DNA from: an uncultured Lacticaseibacillus sp.
GTDB lineage: Bacteria > Bacillota > Bacilli > Lactobacillales > Lactobacillaceae
Direction of reading: 5' to 3'
Assembly: GCA_934370925.1 (NCBI GenBank)
Contig: CAKRNG010000006.1
Span: 28,722-92,721, forward strand
DNA length: 64,000 nt
The notes under the pieces are model-generated. The model saw nothing but the letters and a program-made list of their open reading frames with translations, made no database searches and was not told the origin of the DNA. Shown here piece by piece: positions 8,362 to 17,844 of the stretch. Position 1 is the first letter of the stretch, and each line of letters opens with the position of its first letter. The position numbers and the translations under genes were made by a program.

Positions 8362-9102
8362 TTACCCCACGTGGATAACCGTTGCGTCGGGGGCGAGGGA
8401 GACGGGGATGTTTCCTGCCGTTTCCGCCGCTTCTGCACGCAAGGCTTCTAAATCTTCTGTCTGTGGTAGGTGCGTGAGCAAAAGCTGTTTCACCTTCGCA
8501 TCGGCCGCCACCTTGCCCGCTTCGCCACCGGTTAGATGCCACCGAGGTGCAGGCTTACTGTTCATGAAGTTGGTGTCCGCCATCAACAAATCAGCATCGG
8601 CCGCAAAAGGTGCCAAGCCCGCAAAGTAGCGCGTGTCGCTCGTGTTCACAACCGTCTTGCCCGTTGCACGTTCCACAATTTTGACGGCAAACGCGGGCAC
8701 GGGGTGTTCAGTTTCCATAAAGGTCAACGCGAAAGGTCCCACCTCTAATGTGCTGTCGGCGGTGTAACCAACGCCCTGCGTGAAGTTACCGAACGTCAGC
8801 GCGGCAAAATTCAACGGGTCCTTCGTGTGGCCATAAATTGGCAATGTGGGTTCTTTTTTATCACCCGGACGCAACTGCCAGAGATATTGCAATGTCCCCA
8901 CATCCGCCGTGTGGTCGTGGTGGTAGTGCGTCAGCAATACCGCGTCAAGTTGCAATGGATCCAACACTTTCTCCAGTTCCAAAAGCGTGCCACTCCCCGC
9001 ATCCATCAGCAAGTTAAATCCTTCACTTGCAATCAAGTAACCACTTGTACCAACGCCATCTGCGGGATAGCCACCGTAATACCCCAAAATTCGAATATCC
9101 AT
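8362..9102 (-). CDS. MBL-fold metallohydrolase (YhfI/RNase Z-like)
   Basis: 246 residues with the metallo-beta-lactamase metal-binding motif THYHHDHTADV near residue 60, a second His region (ETEHPVPAFAVK), an Asp in NTSDTRYF and a last His in LLLTHLPQ. The start MDIRILGYYGGYPADGVGTSGYLI matches the YhfI-type group of RNase Z-like hydrolases. A di-zinc phosphodiesterase or hydrolase activity is likely; the substrate is unknown. The gene is monocistronic, facing a D-type repeat at its 3' end and divergent from the HmoB-like gene. Confidence 0.85.
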   Translation of the reverse strand: MDIRILGYYGGYPADGVGTSGYLIASEGFNLLMDAGSGTLLELEKVLDPLQLDAVLLTHYHHDHTADVGTLQYLWQLRPGDKKEPTLPIYGHTKDPLNFAALTFGNFTQGVGYTADSTLEVGPFALTFMETEHPVPAFAVKIVERATGKTVVNTSDTRYFAGLAPFAADADLLMADTNFMNSKPAPRWHLTGGEAGKVAADAKVKQLLLTHLPQTEDLEALRAEAAETAGNIPVSLAPDATVIHVG

Positions 9103-9245
9103 TTAAATCATCCTTTCTTTCGCCTATCTTTAAAGAATATCGTCTCGTGTCATCAGGTTTTAAATCAAACCAGCATTTACTGTTCCGCAAAGTTCTCGCT
9201 CAATCTGTTCGTGAAAGCGGTATACTATTAAGTGGAGGTGTTCAC

Positions 9246-9755
9246 ATGACTAAAACCATGCAAACCGTTTTCGGATCGCAGAACTTACTAAATATGCTTA
9301 TTTCTAAGGTACCGCAACCCGCCTACCTTCTCAAGCCAAGTGGGTATGGTCGGGACTTCATGTTGCTCGATATGTCCGGTCAGGGTCAATTTCACGCACC
9401 CGTCCAGTTCAACATTACCCAAACGAGCGGCACGATTACACACGGTGAATTTATCCAATTCATGTACTTCAACATCACGTCTGACCAAGAGCCCCTCTTC
9501 AATAACGGCATGGAAAAGATTTTCGAGGCCCGTGACCGTTTTCCAGGTGTTGGTAACCTCACACTGGGTCGGGCAAAGTCAAACCACATCCAGTACGTGT
9601 TAATCTCCTCATGGGAACGCAGCACGGACTTCTTCAAGCTAAAGGAAACGCCCGCATTCGCCCCAATCCGCAAATACATGGGCCGCGCCGCCTCACTGGG
9701 TGGCTATCACGAAACGGGGTATAAGGTACTCGCCCCGCACGAATACCTCGACTAA
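9246..9755 (+). CDS. HmoB-like antibiotic-biosynthesis-type monooxygenase
   Basis: 169 residues of the dimeric alpha/beta-barrel (ABM) superfamily. The C-terminal half has the typical pattern: NNGMEKIFEARDRFPGVGNLTLGRA...YVLISSWERSTDFFKL, followed by a short tail ending HETGYKVLAPHEY, as in HmoB/TRAP proteins of Firmicutes. HmoB degrades heme; whether this protein does is not shown by the sequence. ATG at 9246 has GGAGGTG six bases upstream and TATACT at 9221-9226 is a likely -10. An in-frame extension to 9027 overlaps the divergent gene and is rejected. Confidence 0.75.
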   Translation: MTKTMQTVFGSQNLLNMLISKVPQPAYLLKPSGYGRDFMLLDMSGQGQFHAPVQFNITQTSGTITHGEFIQFMYFNITSDQEPLFNNGMEKIFEARDRFPGVGNLTLGRAKSNHIQYVLISSWERSTDFFKLKETPAFAPIRKYMGRAASLGGYHETGYKVLAPHEYLD

Positions 9756-9775
9756 TCCCTGTAACTTGCGCTCGT

Positions 9776-10165
9776 GGTGCTTCGCTGGACGCAACGTCGC
9801 TGACGCTCCTTTCGTTGCCCACATTCGATTATTCGTAACGACGAGTTCTCGGTTCTTATGGCGACGTATTAATACCTAAAAGACCCCGTGAGTGCGCCAT
9901 AAGTCCAAGGCACACGAACATTACATCCAGTCGCGCGCCAGAAGACTGCCCCCTAACATACAAGGCAGGCCCGGTAGAAATCCTAAGTTCGGGATTTCCA
10001 CCGGGCCTGCCTTGTATACCGGGGCCAAACCGTCTTCTGGCGCAGCCTCCGGGGTCTTTTAGTTGTGACAAATTGTTTTGAGAAACCGAGACACGAACAC
10101 ACGCTAAAACCAACGTCAGAAACGAAAGGCGCGGTCACGCGACGTTGCGTCCGGCAGGTCAGACA
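9776..10165. repeat. MITE-like element D2, interrupted by element A
   Basis: The left arm (9776-9822, GGACGCAACGTCGCTGACGC...) is an inverted repeat of the right arm (10124-10165, ...GCGACGTTGCGTCC). Between them lies a second inverted repeat CTAAAAGACCCCG (9876-9888) / CGGGGTCTTTTAG (10050-10062), and inside that a full element A (9932-10049). The arrangement reads as three nested palindromes. Confidence 0.75.
9892..10049 (+). repeat. Palindromic element A, copy 1, with leader module
   Basis: The leader module TGCGCCATAAGTCCAAGGC... (9892-9931) precedes the hairpin. The core is ACAAGGCAGGCCCGGT / ACCGGGCCTGCCTTGT with loop containing TAAGTTC. It is the best preserved copy, between converging genes. 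Confidence 0.9.
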
Positions 10166-10196
10166 CGAGATCCATCCATCAAGCTACACCGAAAAA

Positions 10197-10236
10197 TGAA
10201 AAAGGACCACCGCGAAATCGCGGTGGTCCTTTGCTG
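10197..10236 (-). terminator. ptsI terminator
   Basis: Stem AAAGGACCACCGCG/CGCGGTGGTCCTTT with loop AAAT, directly after the ptsI stop. Confidence 0.9.
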
Positions 10237-10247
10237 CTCCGAGAAGC

Positions 10248-11969
10248 CTACTTAACGTTATCTTCGACGAGCTTCTTGTTTTGGTCGTTGGAAATGTTGA
10301 CGTTGATGGCCGTTTCAGCCAACTTCTTCATGTCTTCCGTGGATAGCTTCTTCATCAAGCTACGAACCTTCAAGATGGAGGTTGCGCTCATGGAGTATTC
10401 GTCCAGACCGAGGCCAAGCAGCAGTGGCACCATGATTGGGTCACCAGCTGCTTCACCGCACATACCAACCCACTTGCCTTCAGCGTGCGCAGAGTCAATA
10501 ACGTGCTTGACGAGACGCAGGATGGATGGGTTGTATGGCTGGTAGAGGTAGGAAACGTGTTCGTTCCCACGGTCAGCAGCCATCGTGTACTGAATCAAGT
10601 CATTCGTCCCGATAGAGAAGAAGTCAACGTGCTTAGCGAACTGATCCGCAAGTACGGCAGCTGCTGGGATTTCAATCATAATCCCAAGCTGAATGTCGTC
10701 GGAAATTTCAACGCCATCAGCAACCAGCTTTTCCTTTTCTTCGGTGAAAATCTTCTTGGCTGCTTCAAATTCCTGGATCGTTGCGATCATTGGGAACATG
10801 ATGCGGAGCTTACCAAATGCGGATGCACGGAGAAGTGCACGCAACTGGGTGCGGAAGATTTCCTGACGGTCAAGGCTAATCCGGATTGCACGGTAACCAA
10901 GGAATGGGTTCATTTCTTCTGGCAGTGGCATGTATGGCAGGTGCTTGTCGCCCCCGATATCCATCGTACGCACAACCACTGGCTTAGGATTCATCGTTTC
11001 GATGACTTCCTTGTAAGCCTTGAACTGGTCTTCTTCAGTTGGCAATTCAGCAGAATCCATGTACAAGAATTCTGTCCGGTAAAGGCCAATTGCTTCGGCA
11101 CCGTTGTCGGTAACACCCTGCAAGTCCTTTGGCGTCCCAATGTTCGCCGCGAGATCGTAGTGCTTACCGTCAGCAGTAACCGTTTCAGCGGTCTTCAACT
11201 GTGCCCATTCTGCCTTTTGAGCGGCATAGTCAGCAGCTTCCTTTTCAAACTTCGCCTGCTGTGCTTCATCAGGATCAACAATCACCTGACCGGTCAATCC
11301 ATCAACTGCAAGCAGCTGACCGTTTTCAACGGACGTGGTGATTTCCTGACTACCCACAACAGCGGCAATTTCGAGGGAACGTGCCATGATTGCGGAGTGC
11401 GCTGTCCGGCCACCGATATCGGTAACGAAGGCCTTAACGTACTTCTTGTTCAACTGTGCCGTGTCACTTGGCGTCAAGTCGTGGGCAACCACGATAACCT
11501 CTTCGTCAATCAGTGCAGGGTTTGGCAACTGAACACCAAGCAAGTGGCTGAGTACACGCTGGGAAACGTCGCGGATGTCCGCTGCACGTTCCTGCATGTA
11601 CGCGTTGTCTGTCATTGCTTCGAAAGTGCTAATGAACATTGAAGAAACATCGGACAGCGCCTGTTCAGCGTTTTCCTTGTCGTCTTCAATCTTTGACTTA
11701 ACAGCGCCAGTGAACTCAGGGTCGGCCAGAATCATCATGTGGGCATCGAACACCTGGGCTTCTTCTTCGCCGAGAGACTCAACGGCCTTCGCACGGATGA
11801 GCGTCAGGTCAGCGTTAGAAGCTTCAATAGCGGCATCAAAACGAGCCGTTTCGGCTGCTGTGTCTTCAACTGTTGTCTTGGTAAAGGACAGGTCCGGCTG
11901 GACGAGCATGTACGCCTTAGCGATTGCAATCCCGTCAGATGCGGCAATCCCCTGAAGTTCCTTGGTCAT
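10248..11969 (-). CDS. ptsI: PTS phosphoenolpyruvate-protein phosphotransferase (Enzyme I)
   Basis: 573 residues, normal length. Enzyme I takes phosphate from PEP and passes it to HPr at the head of all PTS sugar uptake. The active His lies in [13 protein letters not shown] (about residue 190). The PEP-binding barrel carries [48 protein letters not shown] and the Cys-containing loop MCGEAAGD. The start codon overlaps the ptsH stop codon in TAATG, so the two genes are translationally coupled. A terminator follows. Confidence 0.98.
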   Translation of the reverse strand: MTKELQGIAASDGIAIAKAYMLVQPDLSFTKTTVEDTAAETARFDAAIEASNADLTLIRAKAVESLGEEEAQVFDAHMMILADPEFTGAVKSKIEDDKENAEQALSDVSSMFISTFEAMTDNAYMQERAADIRDVSQRVLSHLLGVQLPNPALIDEEVIVVAHDLTPSDTAQLNKKYVKAFVTDIGGRTAHSAIMARSLEIAAVVGSQEITTSVENGQLLAVDGLTGQVIVDPDEAQQAKFEKEAADYAAQKAEWAQLKTAETVTADGKHYDLAANIGTPKDLQGVTDNGAEAIGLYRTEFLYMDSAELPTEEDQFKAYKEVIETMNPKPVVVRTMDIGGDKHLPYMPLPEEMNPFLGYRAIRISLDRQEIFRTQLRALLRASAFGKLRIMFPMIATIQEFEAAKKIFTEEKEKLVADGVEISDDIQLGIMIEIPAAAVLADQFAKHVDFFSIGTNDLIQYTMAADRGNEHVSYLYQPYNPSILRLVKHVIDSAHAEGKWVGMCGEAAGDPIMVPLLLGLGLDEYSMSATSILKVRSLMKKLSTEDMKKLAETAINVNISNDQNKKLVEDNVK

Positions 11970-12235
11970 TATTCAGCCAGGCCTTCCTTCTTCATCGTGT
12001 CGTCGATAGCTGCAATTGCATCAGCTTCGTCAGCACCTTCAGCAGAGATGGTTACGTCGGCACCCTGGCCAACACCAAGGCTCATAACGCCCATGATGGA
12101 CTTCAAGTTAACAGACTTGCCCTTGTATTCAAGGTTCACGTCAGAGGTAAACTTGCTTGCTGCCTGAACGAGCAAGGTTGCTGGACGGGCGTGGATCCCA
12201 CTAGCTGCAATAACGTTGTATTCACGAGTTTCCAT
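11969..12235 (-). CDS. ptsH: PTS phosphocarrier protein HPr
   Basis: 88 residues. Carries the phosphate from Enzyme I to sugar-specific EIIA proteins. His15 sits in [11 protein letters not shown] and the regulatory Ser46 region in [14 protein letters not shown], so it can also act with CcpA in carbon catabolite repression after Ser phosphorylation by HPr kinase. A longer frame exists, but the ATG at 12235 with AAAGGAGAG upstream gives the canonical size. It overlaps ptsI. Confidence 0.98.
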   Translation of the reverse strand: METREYNVIAASGIHARPATLLVQAASKFTSDVNLEYKGKSVNLKSIMGVMSLGVGQGADVTISAEGADEADAIAAIDDTMKKEGLAE

Positions 12236-12326
12236 ATTAAAAATCTCTCCTTTGGTCTGGTTAAAATCAATTCCTGTAAAGGTTACCATTTTTACGCGCG
12301 CTTAACAAGTCTTTTTATAATAGCGG

Positions 12327-12515
12327 TTACGCGTTTGCCGAAACATAGTGGTAAACAATTCCCCCACCACGCTCAGCAGTGCCGACAATTTCCTTACGTT
12401 CTGGATAGTTTGTCCAGGCGTCTCGGAATGCCATGAAGGTGTCAGCCGAGATACGAATCTCGTCAATTTCACCCGCGCGTAATTTGTCCATCAAATCGAC
12501 ATAGTCAGTTGCCAC
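12327..12515 (-). CDS. Small conserved protein upstream of ptsH
   Basis: 62 residues (MATDYVDLMDKLRAGEIDEI...), soluble, mixed charge, no cysteine and no membrane segment. GTG start with AGAGG eight bases upstream. It lies 91 bases before ptsH on the same strand, possibly cotranscribed. I do not recognise a family; the good ribosome site and regular codon use suggest it is real. No function can be given. Confidence 0.65.
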   Translation of the reverse strand: MATDYVDLMDKLRAGEIDEIRISADTFMAFRDAWTNYPERKEIVGTAERGGGIVYHYVSANA

Positions 12516-12985
12516 GTTTGGTACCTCTCTTTCAGAATGCAGATTAGTTTAACACGCAATCGGTTACATGACAATGCACACCTTTTCATTTTCAATCGAA
12601 AAAATTTTAAAATTTGCCATCACCCTTGATTCCATGCGGGTTTTCTCCTACGCAAAATTTGATTTTATTTTTTGTTAAAACGCATTAAAAATTGATTTCG
12701 TCCCACACCGTACAGTGCCACGGCTAGAAGTTGCAGATTAAACGCGGCTGGATGGCGAAGATTTTCTGCCATTGATTCTGAACGTTTTGGTCACAGTGCC
12801 CGACTGCGATGTGATTGTTTCTGACGCACACTCATCTCCACCCCTTCCAAAATAAAATCAATGGCCGTTTCGACTCAACAACACAGCAAAGTCGTGTTTC
12901 TTCTATAAAGGCACACAGGGATGACGCCCTGCTTCACAGAATGAACGCTTGCCGGACACAATCAGCAATTTGCCGTCCACGCTTT
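12516..12985. other. Intergenic region upstream of clpE
   Basis: About 470 bases, AT-rich for the first 200, with no supported gene. The clpE regulatory elements start at 12986. Confidence 0.4.
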
Positions 12986-13012
12986 TTAGCACTCTCCCCC
13001 CAAGAGTGCTTG
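12986..13012. promoter_or_regulatory. CIRCE operator (HrcA site)
   Basis: TTAGCACTC (12986-12994), nine-base spacer, GAGTGCTTG (13004-13012); consensus is TTAGCACTC-N9-GAGTGCTAA, so only the last two bases deviate. It overlaps the -35 of the clpE promoter. Confidence 0.93.
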
Positions 13013-13037
13013 CAAAAAGTTAGGGACGCGTTATACT
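13010..13037 (+). promoter_or_regulatory. clpE promoter
   Basis: TTGCAA (13010-13015), 16-base spacer, TATACT (13032-13037). Confidence 0.8.
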
Positions 13038-13045
13038 ATGGATAT

Positions 13046-13062
13046 GGTCAAGAAAGGTCAAG
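13046..13062. promoter_or_regulatory. CtsR operator
   Basis: GGTCAAGAAAGGTCAAG, a tandem heptad matching the CtsR consensus (RGTCAAANANRGTCAAA), immediately downstream of the -10. An inverted TTGACC half lies at 13079-13084. Confidence 0.92.
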
Positions 13063-13127
13063 GAACCCACATGGGATTATTGACCTTAAACGGCCGCACA
13101 TCATTCAAAGAAAGGTTGTGACAGATT

Positions 13128-15314
13128 GTGTTGTGTGAGAACTGCAATAATAACCAAGCCACGATTCATTTGTACACGAACGTGAACGGTTCCCGCAAAG
13201 AAGTCAACCTATGTCAGAACTGCTACCAGGAATTAAAGGAGCAGAACGCAAACCAGCAGACCCAGAACCAAGCGAACGATCCATTCGGGTTCAACAGCTT
13301 GGACGACATCTTCCGCGCCATGAGTAGTGGCAACCCGGGAGCCGGTGGAACGCAGAGCGGCAACACCAGCAACCAACCGATGCGCGGCAAGCAAGCGGGC
13401 AAAGGTGGCGGTGGCAACGGACTTCTCGGACAGTTCGGCGTGAACCTCACTGAACAGGCACGGAACGGCGAGATTGATCCCGTGATTGGGCGGGACAAAG
13501 AAATCGCACGTGTTATCGAGATTTTGAACCGCCGCACGAAGAACAACCCCGTTCTCATCGGGGAAGCTGGGGTTGGGAAGACCGCCGTTGTTGAGGGGCT
13601 CGCCCTGAAGATTGCAAACGGTGACGTTCCCCAGAAGCTGCAAGATCGGCAGGTCATTCGTCTTGACGTAGTATCCCTTGTTCAGGGAACCAGCATGCGT
13701 GGTCAGTTTGAACAGCGGATGCAGCAGTTGCTGGACGAGCTGAAGAAGCGTCCCAACATCATCCTCTTCATCGACGAAATCCACGAAATCGTGGGCGCCG
13801 GAAATGCTGAAGGCGGGATGGATGCCGGGAACGTGCTGAAACCTGCCCTCGCGCGCGGTGAAATTCAACTGGTTGGTGCGACAACAAGTACGGAATTCCG
13901 CACGATTGAAAAGGATTCCGCCCTTGCACGTCGTCTTCAGCCCGTCACGGTTAACGAACCATCCACGGACGAAACCATCAAGATTCTTGAAGGGATTCAG
14001 CCACGTTACGAAGACTACCACCACGTCCACTACACGGATGACGCCATCAACGCGGCGGTGACCCTCTCCGCCCGCTACATCCAGGACCGGTACCTGCCAG
14101 ACAAGGCCATCGACTTGCTGGACGAAGCCGGTAGCCGGAAGAATTTGACCATCACCGCGGTTGATCCAGCCGTGATTGAAGGCAAGATTAAGGAAGCCGA
14201 AGCCCAGAAGCAGGCCGCACTCAAGAGTGAAGACTACGAAAAGGCCGCGTTCTACCGCGACCAGGTCACCAAGCTTGAGCAGATGCAAAAGGACCAGGCA
14301 AACCTCCCCGAAGACCAGCAGCCCCAAGTCACGGAAAAGGACATGGAGCAGATTGTCGAAGAAAAGACCGGGATTCCTGTTGGCGAGCTGAAGCAGCAAG
14401 AACAGCAGCAGCTTAAGGACCTCGCCCCAACCTTGGCAAGCAAGGTCATCGGTCAGGAGCAGGCAGTTGATAAGGTTGCCCGCGCCATTCGCCGTAACCG
14501 GATTGGCTTCAACAAGACTGGCCGCCCAATCGGTAGTTTCCTCTTCGTTGGGCCAACCGGGGTCGGGAAAACGGAGCTTGCAAAACAACTGGCCCACGCC
14601 CTTTTCGGTAGCGAGGACGCCATGATTCGTTTCGACATGTCTGAGTACATGGAGAAGCACAGTGTTTCCAAGCTCATCGGTTCTCCTCCAGGCTATGTCG
14701 GCTATGAAGAAGCAGGTCAGTTAACGGAAAAGGTTCGCCGCAACCCATACAGCCTCATTTTGCTGGACGAAGTTGAAAAGGCGCACCCAGACGTCATGAA
14801 CATGTTCCTACAGATTCTCGACGATGGCCGGCTCACGGACAGTCAGGGTCGTGTGGTTTCGTTCAAGGACACCATCATCATCATGACCAGCAACGCGGGC
14901 GCAACGGACGGCGAAGCAAATGTCGGGTTTGGCGCTAGCATCTCGGGCACCACGCACAGCATCCTCTCGCAGCTGGGCAATTACTTCAAGCCTGAATTCT
15001 TGAACCGTTTCGACGACATCGTGGAATTCCAGCCACTCAGCAAGGAAAACCTGCTGAAGATTGTGGACCTCATGATTGCGGACACAAACGCAAACATCCA
15101 GGCACAGGGCTTAACCATCCACGTGACGGCACCAGTCAAGGACAAGTTAGTCGAACTGGGTTACGACCCGGCAATGGGCGCCCGCCCACTACGCCGCGTC
15201 ATCCAGGAACAAATCGAAGACCGCATTGCGGACTTCTATCTGGATCATCCAGACACAAATTCACTCGAGGCACGTATCAGCGACGGCAACATCACCGTCG
15301 CCGCCGCAGTATAA
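13128..15314 (+). CDS. clpE: ATP-dependent Clp protease ATPase subunit ClpE
   Basis: 728 residues. Class III heat-shock unfoldase that feeds ClpP and clears aggregates. The N-terminal zinc finger is [13 protein letters not shown]...[10 protein letters not shown], which marks ClpE. Two AAA+ modules follow: Walker A GEAGVGKT and Walker B ILFIDEIH in the first, GPTGVGKT and [11 protein letters not shown] in the second, with a UVR-like coiled coil (about residues 350-385) between. A Gly/Asn/Gln-rich linker follows the zinc finger. The start is GTG at 13128; AAAGG lies about 12 bases away, so the start is not fully certain. Both HrcA and CtsR sites are present upstream. Confidence 0.95.
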   Translation: MLCENCNNNQATIHLYTNVNGSRKEVNLCQNCYQELKEQNANQQTQNQANDPFGFNSLDDIFRAMSSGNPGAGGTQSGNTSNQPMRGKQAGKGGGGNGLLGQFGVNLTEQARNGEIDPVIGRDKEIARVIEILNRRTKNNPVLIGEAGVGKTAVVEGLALKIANGDVPQKLQDRQVIRLDVVSLVQGTSMRGQFEQRMQQLLDELKKRPNIILFIDEIHEIVGAGNAEGGMDAGNVLKPALARGEIQLVGATTSTEFRTIEKDSALARRLQPVTVNEPSTDETIKILEGIQPRYEDYHHVHYTDDAINAAVTLSARYIQDRYLPDKAIDLLDEAGSRKNLTITAVDPAVIEGKIKEAEAQKQAALKSEDYEKAAFYRDQVTKLEQMQKDQANLPEDQQPQVTEKDMEQIVEEKTGIPVGELKQQEQQQLKDLAPTLASKVIGQEQAVDKVARAIRRNRIGFNKTGRPIGSFLFVGPTGVGKTELAKQLAHALFGSEDAMIRFDMSEYMEKHSVSKLIGSPPGYVGYEEAGQLTEKVRRNPYSLILLDEVEKAHPDVMNMFLQILDDGRLTDSQGRVVSFKDTIIIMTSNAGATDGEANVGFGASISGTTHSILSQLGNYFKPEFLNRFDDIVEFQPLSKENLLKIVDLMIADTNANIQAQGLTIHVTAPVKDKLVELGYDPAMGARPLRRVIQEQIEDRIADFYLDHPDTNSLEARISDGNITVAAAV

Positions 15315-15321
15315 TGTCACG

Positions 15322-15440
15322 CAAAGGAGCACTGAACGGCCGCCACAAGCCTTCAGTGCTTCTTTGCGTTATAGGGGCGACACAGATAAAGATAAGGTCG
15401 ATACAGGCACTGAACGGCAAAAAGCGCCATTCAGTGCTGG
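15322..15440 (+). terminator. clpE terminator and second hairpin with the same stem
   Basis: First hairpin GAGCACTGAA/TTCAGTGCTTC (15325-15363). A second hairpin, GGCACTGAACGGC/GCCATTCAGTGC (15403-15438), repeats the same stem sequence about 75 bases later. A third stem with TTTGC...GCAAA pairing lies at 15495-15539. The rest of 15441-15723 has no gene. Confidence 0.65.
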
Positions 15441-15723
15441 GAGCGGGTGTCTCTGTTCTTGGTGATGATTGCCACTAAAGCAGATGTGACGACGCATTTG
15501 CATCTAACTGACGGGCTTGGTCAGTTCAGAGGCAAATAGTCCGATGTAGCATCGATACCAGCATCTATTCTGTGCGTGCCACCGGAGACACCTTCATCCC
15601 GGAATGCAGCCCCAACCGTCACCCCGTACCCACTATCTGCACGCGCTTACAAAAAGTTCTGGAAAGTATTGGCTCAGTAACTTATAATAAGACTATACAA
15701 GGAATTGAAAGGAATGATACACG

Positions 15724-16023
15724 ATGCGGCTTATCGATGTTACAAACTCATACGCACACCTGGTTTCCCAACAGTTGGCAAACACCAACGCGCAGCTAGT
15801 GCAGGTCTACTCTCTTGGGCAAACGACGGTTGTCTTTACCGAATCGCCGCACCATCAAGAGCTCCTCTTCACGAATGAACGGCGAAATATTCAAGACAGT
15901 GAGATTGAGTTCGCGCTCCGTGAACTCACCAGCAAGAACCTCGATGACGTGAAGGTTCTCCGGTCTCGCCACTTGGCTGAAGTGACCCTGCGAACAACTG
16001 AAAGCTTCGAAGCAAGTGTTTAA
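15724..16023 (+). CDS. DUF1827 family protein
   Basis: 99 residues. The sequence MRLIDVTNSYAHLVSQQL...VQVYSLGQTTVVFTE...NERRNIQDSEIEFALRELT matches my memory of DUF1827, a small soluble family found in Lactobacillales, often near clpE. The function is unknown. AAAGGA lies about 11 bases before the ATG. A terminator follows. Confidence 0.75.
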   Translation: MRLIDVTNSYAHLVSQQLANTNAQLVQVYSLGQTTVVFTESPHHQELLFTNERRNIQDSEIEFALRELTSKNLDDVKVLRSRHLAEVTLRTTESFEASV

Positions 16024-16026
16024 TGT

Positions 16027-16058
16027 CAAAAAAGTCGGCACAGGCCGACTTTTTTTAT
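16027..16058 (+). terminator. Terminator of the DUF1827 gene
   Basis: AAAAAAGTCGG-CACA-GGCCGACTTTTTTT. Confidence 0.9.
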
Positions 16059-16092
16059 CGTTGCATTTCCTTTGATGTGCTAGGATATGACT

Positions 16093-16971
16093 ATGCAGAT
16101 ATCAGATTTTTTATGGCAACGCGCCCGCCCCGAGACCAGTCGTCGTGGGGCAAAACGCCGCCGTCGCCCACACAAAAACAAATCGGGCATTAGTTCCCGC
16201 CAGACTGACTCCGCCCAACCGGTTGTTTCTTCAAACAACACGGCTGGGTTTCGTGCGGTCTCTGACCAGTCTGCGACACCAAACCCGACACCAAAAACAC
16301 CCGTTACACCGCCTCGGAAAGCACGTTTGATTCGTGTCCGTGTTGACTACCGGAACGCGGACACGGGTGAACGCATCGCATCCCCTAAGATTATCCGGGG
16401 GCACGTTGGCGATCGCCTTTCCCTAAACTACCCACAGCTGACGGATTGGGTCTTCAACCGCGTTGTGAACTACCAACCGTTCTTTCCTGCACGCCGCAAA
16501 ACCATCGTCCTTTATTACAGTCGCATTGTCGGTGCACCCGTCATTGTGTACCATCGTGATCAGGACGGCCAGTTGCTCAGCCCACCGGAACGTCTTTTTG
16601 GGAAGCTAGACGCCGAATTCACCGCCAAGTGCTTGAGTTACTTTTCATCCCTCAACGAAAGCGAGCCAACTGTTTCCGGCCAATTCACCCGACGTGTACA
16701 GACCATTACGTTCCGCTATAAAGTATTGCCGATTACACCCATTCAACTCCCCAATGTTGCGTACATTGAGTTGCTTGCGGACAAATTCGTCTTTTCAACC
16801 CCCGCTGGCACAGAACCGTTACCCGTTAAATTGCCTATAGGGACGTTCTGGCGCGTTTTCGACGCTGTGCAGACACAGACTGACCAGCAAGTCTGGCTCA
16901 GCTTAGGTGGCGCGCAATGGCTCACAAACACGGATACACGCCCGCATCAACAAAATCCTTATATTCGATAA
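16093..16971 (+). CDS. MucBP-domain protein without secretion signal
   Basis: 292 residues. The N-terminus is Arg/Lys-rich (RRGAKRRRRPHKNKSG) and then Ser/Thr/Pro-rich (to about residue 80). Two MucBP-like modules follow: IRVRVDYRNADTGERI...RKTIVLYYSR (about 85-150) and VIVYHRDQDGQLL...QTITFRYKV (about 155-220). A C-terminal GW/SH3-like module contains VWLSLGGAQWLT. MucBP modules normally occur in secreted mucus- or matrix-binding proteins, yet I see no signal peptide, membrane helix or LPXTG motif. AGGATATG precedes the second of two ATGs. A copy of element A follows five bases after the stop. Confidence 0.6.
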   Translation: MQISDFLWQRARPETSRRGAKRRRRPHKNKSGISSRQTDSAQPVVSSNNTAGFRAVSDQSATPNPTPKTPVTPPRKARLIRVRVDYRNADTGERIASPKIIRGHVGDRLSLNYPQLTDWVFNRVVNYQPFFPARRKTIVLYYSRIVGAPVIVYHRDQDGQLLSPPERLFGKLDAEFTAKCLSYFSSLNESEPTVSGQFTRRVQTITFRYKVLPITPIQLPNVAYIELLADKFVFSTPAGTEPLPVKLPIGTFWRVFDAVQTQTDQQVWLSLGGAQWLTNTDTRPHQQNPYIR

Positions 16972-16975
16972 AAAA

Positions 16976-17100
16976 GGCTGCGCCAGAAGACGGTTTGGCC
17001 CCGGTATACAAGGCAGGCCCGGTGGAAATCCCGAACTTAGGATTTCTACCGGGCCTGTCTTGTATGTTAGGGGGCAGTCTTCTGGCGCGCGACTGGATGT
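16976..17100 (-). repeat. Palindromic element A, copy 2
   Basis: Reverse orientation, GGCTGCGCCAGAAGACGG to CAGTCTTCTGGCGCGCGAC with core GGCAGGCCCGGT/ACCGGGCCTG. Lies between converging genes; only the first bases of the leader module remain (TGGATGT). Confidence 0.88.
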
Positions 17101-17141
17101 ATGGCTATGGCGGGCACTTTTTGGTATTACCTCAAAACTAT

Positions 17142-17618
17142 TTATTCACTAACCGTTATCTTGTAGCTTCCCCGCATCTCTGGAATTCCTGCCGCATCCG
17201 TTAAATCAACGGTTGCACTGCACGCAACACTGGACGTTCGGCGTGGCATTTGCCCAACAAAATGCACCTTTTGGAAAGCTGGCCCATCCGTGTACCGCAC
17301 TAGATAAGCGTTCACCGATTTGGCGGGCGTTGGGTAAATTCCTTCTGAAATGTGCACCCCATTGTTAAAATATTGTTCAATGGCGTGCTGGTTAGCAAAT
17401 ACCGGTAGTTTTTCCCCAGTCAAAAAGATGGCCTTGCGATCAACGCGATATAGATAACCGTCTAGTTTAACCGTCGCTAACTTTTCGACCTTCTTCGTCG
17501 CGGTTTGGTTCGTTGACGCTGCCTCGCTGGCCTGTTTCGATGACGCTGAAGCTTGTTGCCCGCATCCCCCCAGAATGAGCAGCACAAGTACAGCGCCAAA
17601 AAGCCGTTTCCCCTTCAT
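17142..17618 (-). CDS. Small lipoprotein of unknown function
   Basis: 158 residues. The signal MKGKRLFGAVLVLLILGGC ends in a clear lipobox LGGC, so the mature protein should be diacylated at Cys19 and tethered outside. A Ser/Ala/Thr linker (residues 20-45) precedes a domain of about 110 residues (VKLDGYLYRVDRKAIFLTGEKLPVF...) without a family I recognise. The ATG at 17618 has GGAGG seven bases upstream and is preferred over an extension to 17648. It stands alone between element A and the VIT genes. Confidence 0.75.
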   Translation of the reverse strand: MKGKRLFGAVLVLLILGGCGQQASASSKQASEAASTNQTATKKVEKLATVKLDGYLYRVDRKAIFLTGEKLPVFANQHAIEQYFNNGVHISEGIYPTPAKSVNAYLVRYTDGPAFQKVHFVGQMPRRTSSVACSATVDLTDAAGIPEMRGSYKITVSE

Positions 17619-17739
17619 TGCAAATCCTCCATTACGCGCCCCACGCACGTTTGTATATCCCCATTATACGCAACCACACACATGAATAGCCGTTACGAAT
17701 TAATGGCAGTGTGGTGACAAAGGTGTCGCAAAAACACAG

Positions 17740-17834
17740 GGCGGAGCGGGGCGCTCAGAAGTTGAGCATTACCACAAATACATAACTAGCCAGGTATCAA
17801 TCCCGCCTTTGGATTGATGCCTGGCTAGTTTCAT
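17740..17834 (-). terminator. Terminator of the VIT genes plus a partial repeat
   Basis: A long hairpin AACTAGCCAGGTATCAATCC / GGATTGATGCCTGGCTAGTT (17786-17832) closes the transporter operon. Next to it, GCTCAGAAGTTGAGCATTA at 17750-17768 repeats one arm of the palindrome at 19395-19490. Confidence 0.85.
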
Positions 17835-17844
17835 CTCGCATTAA

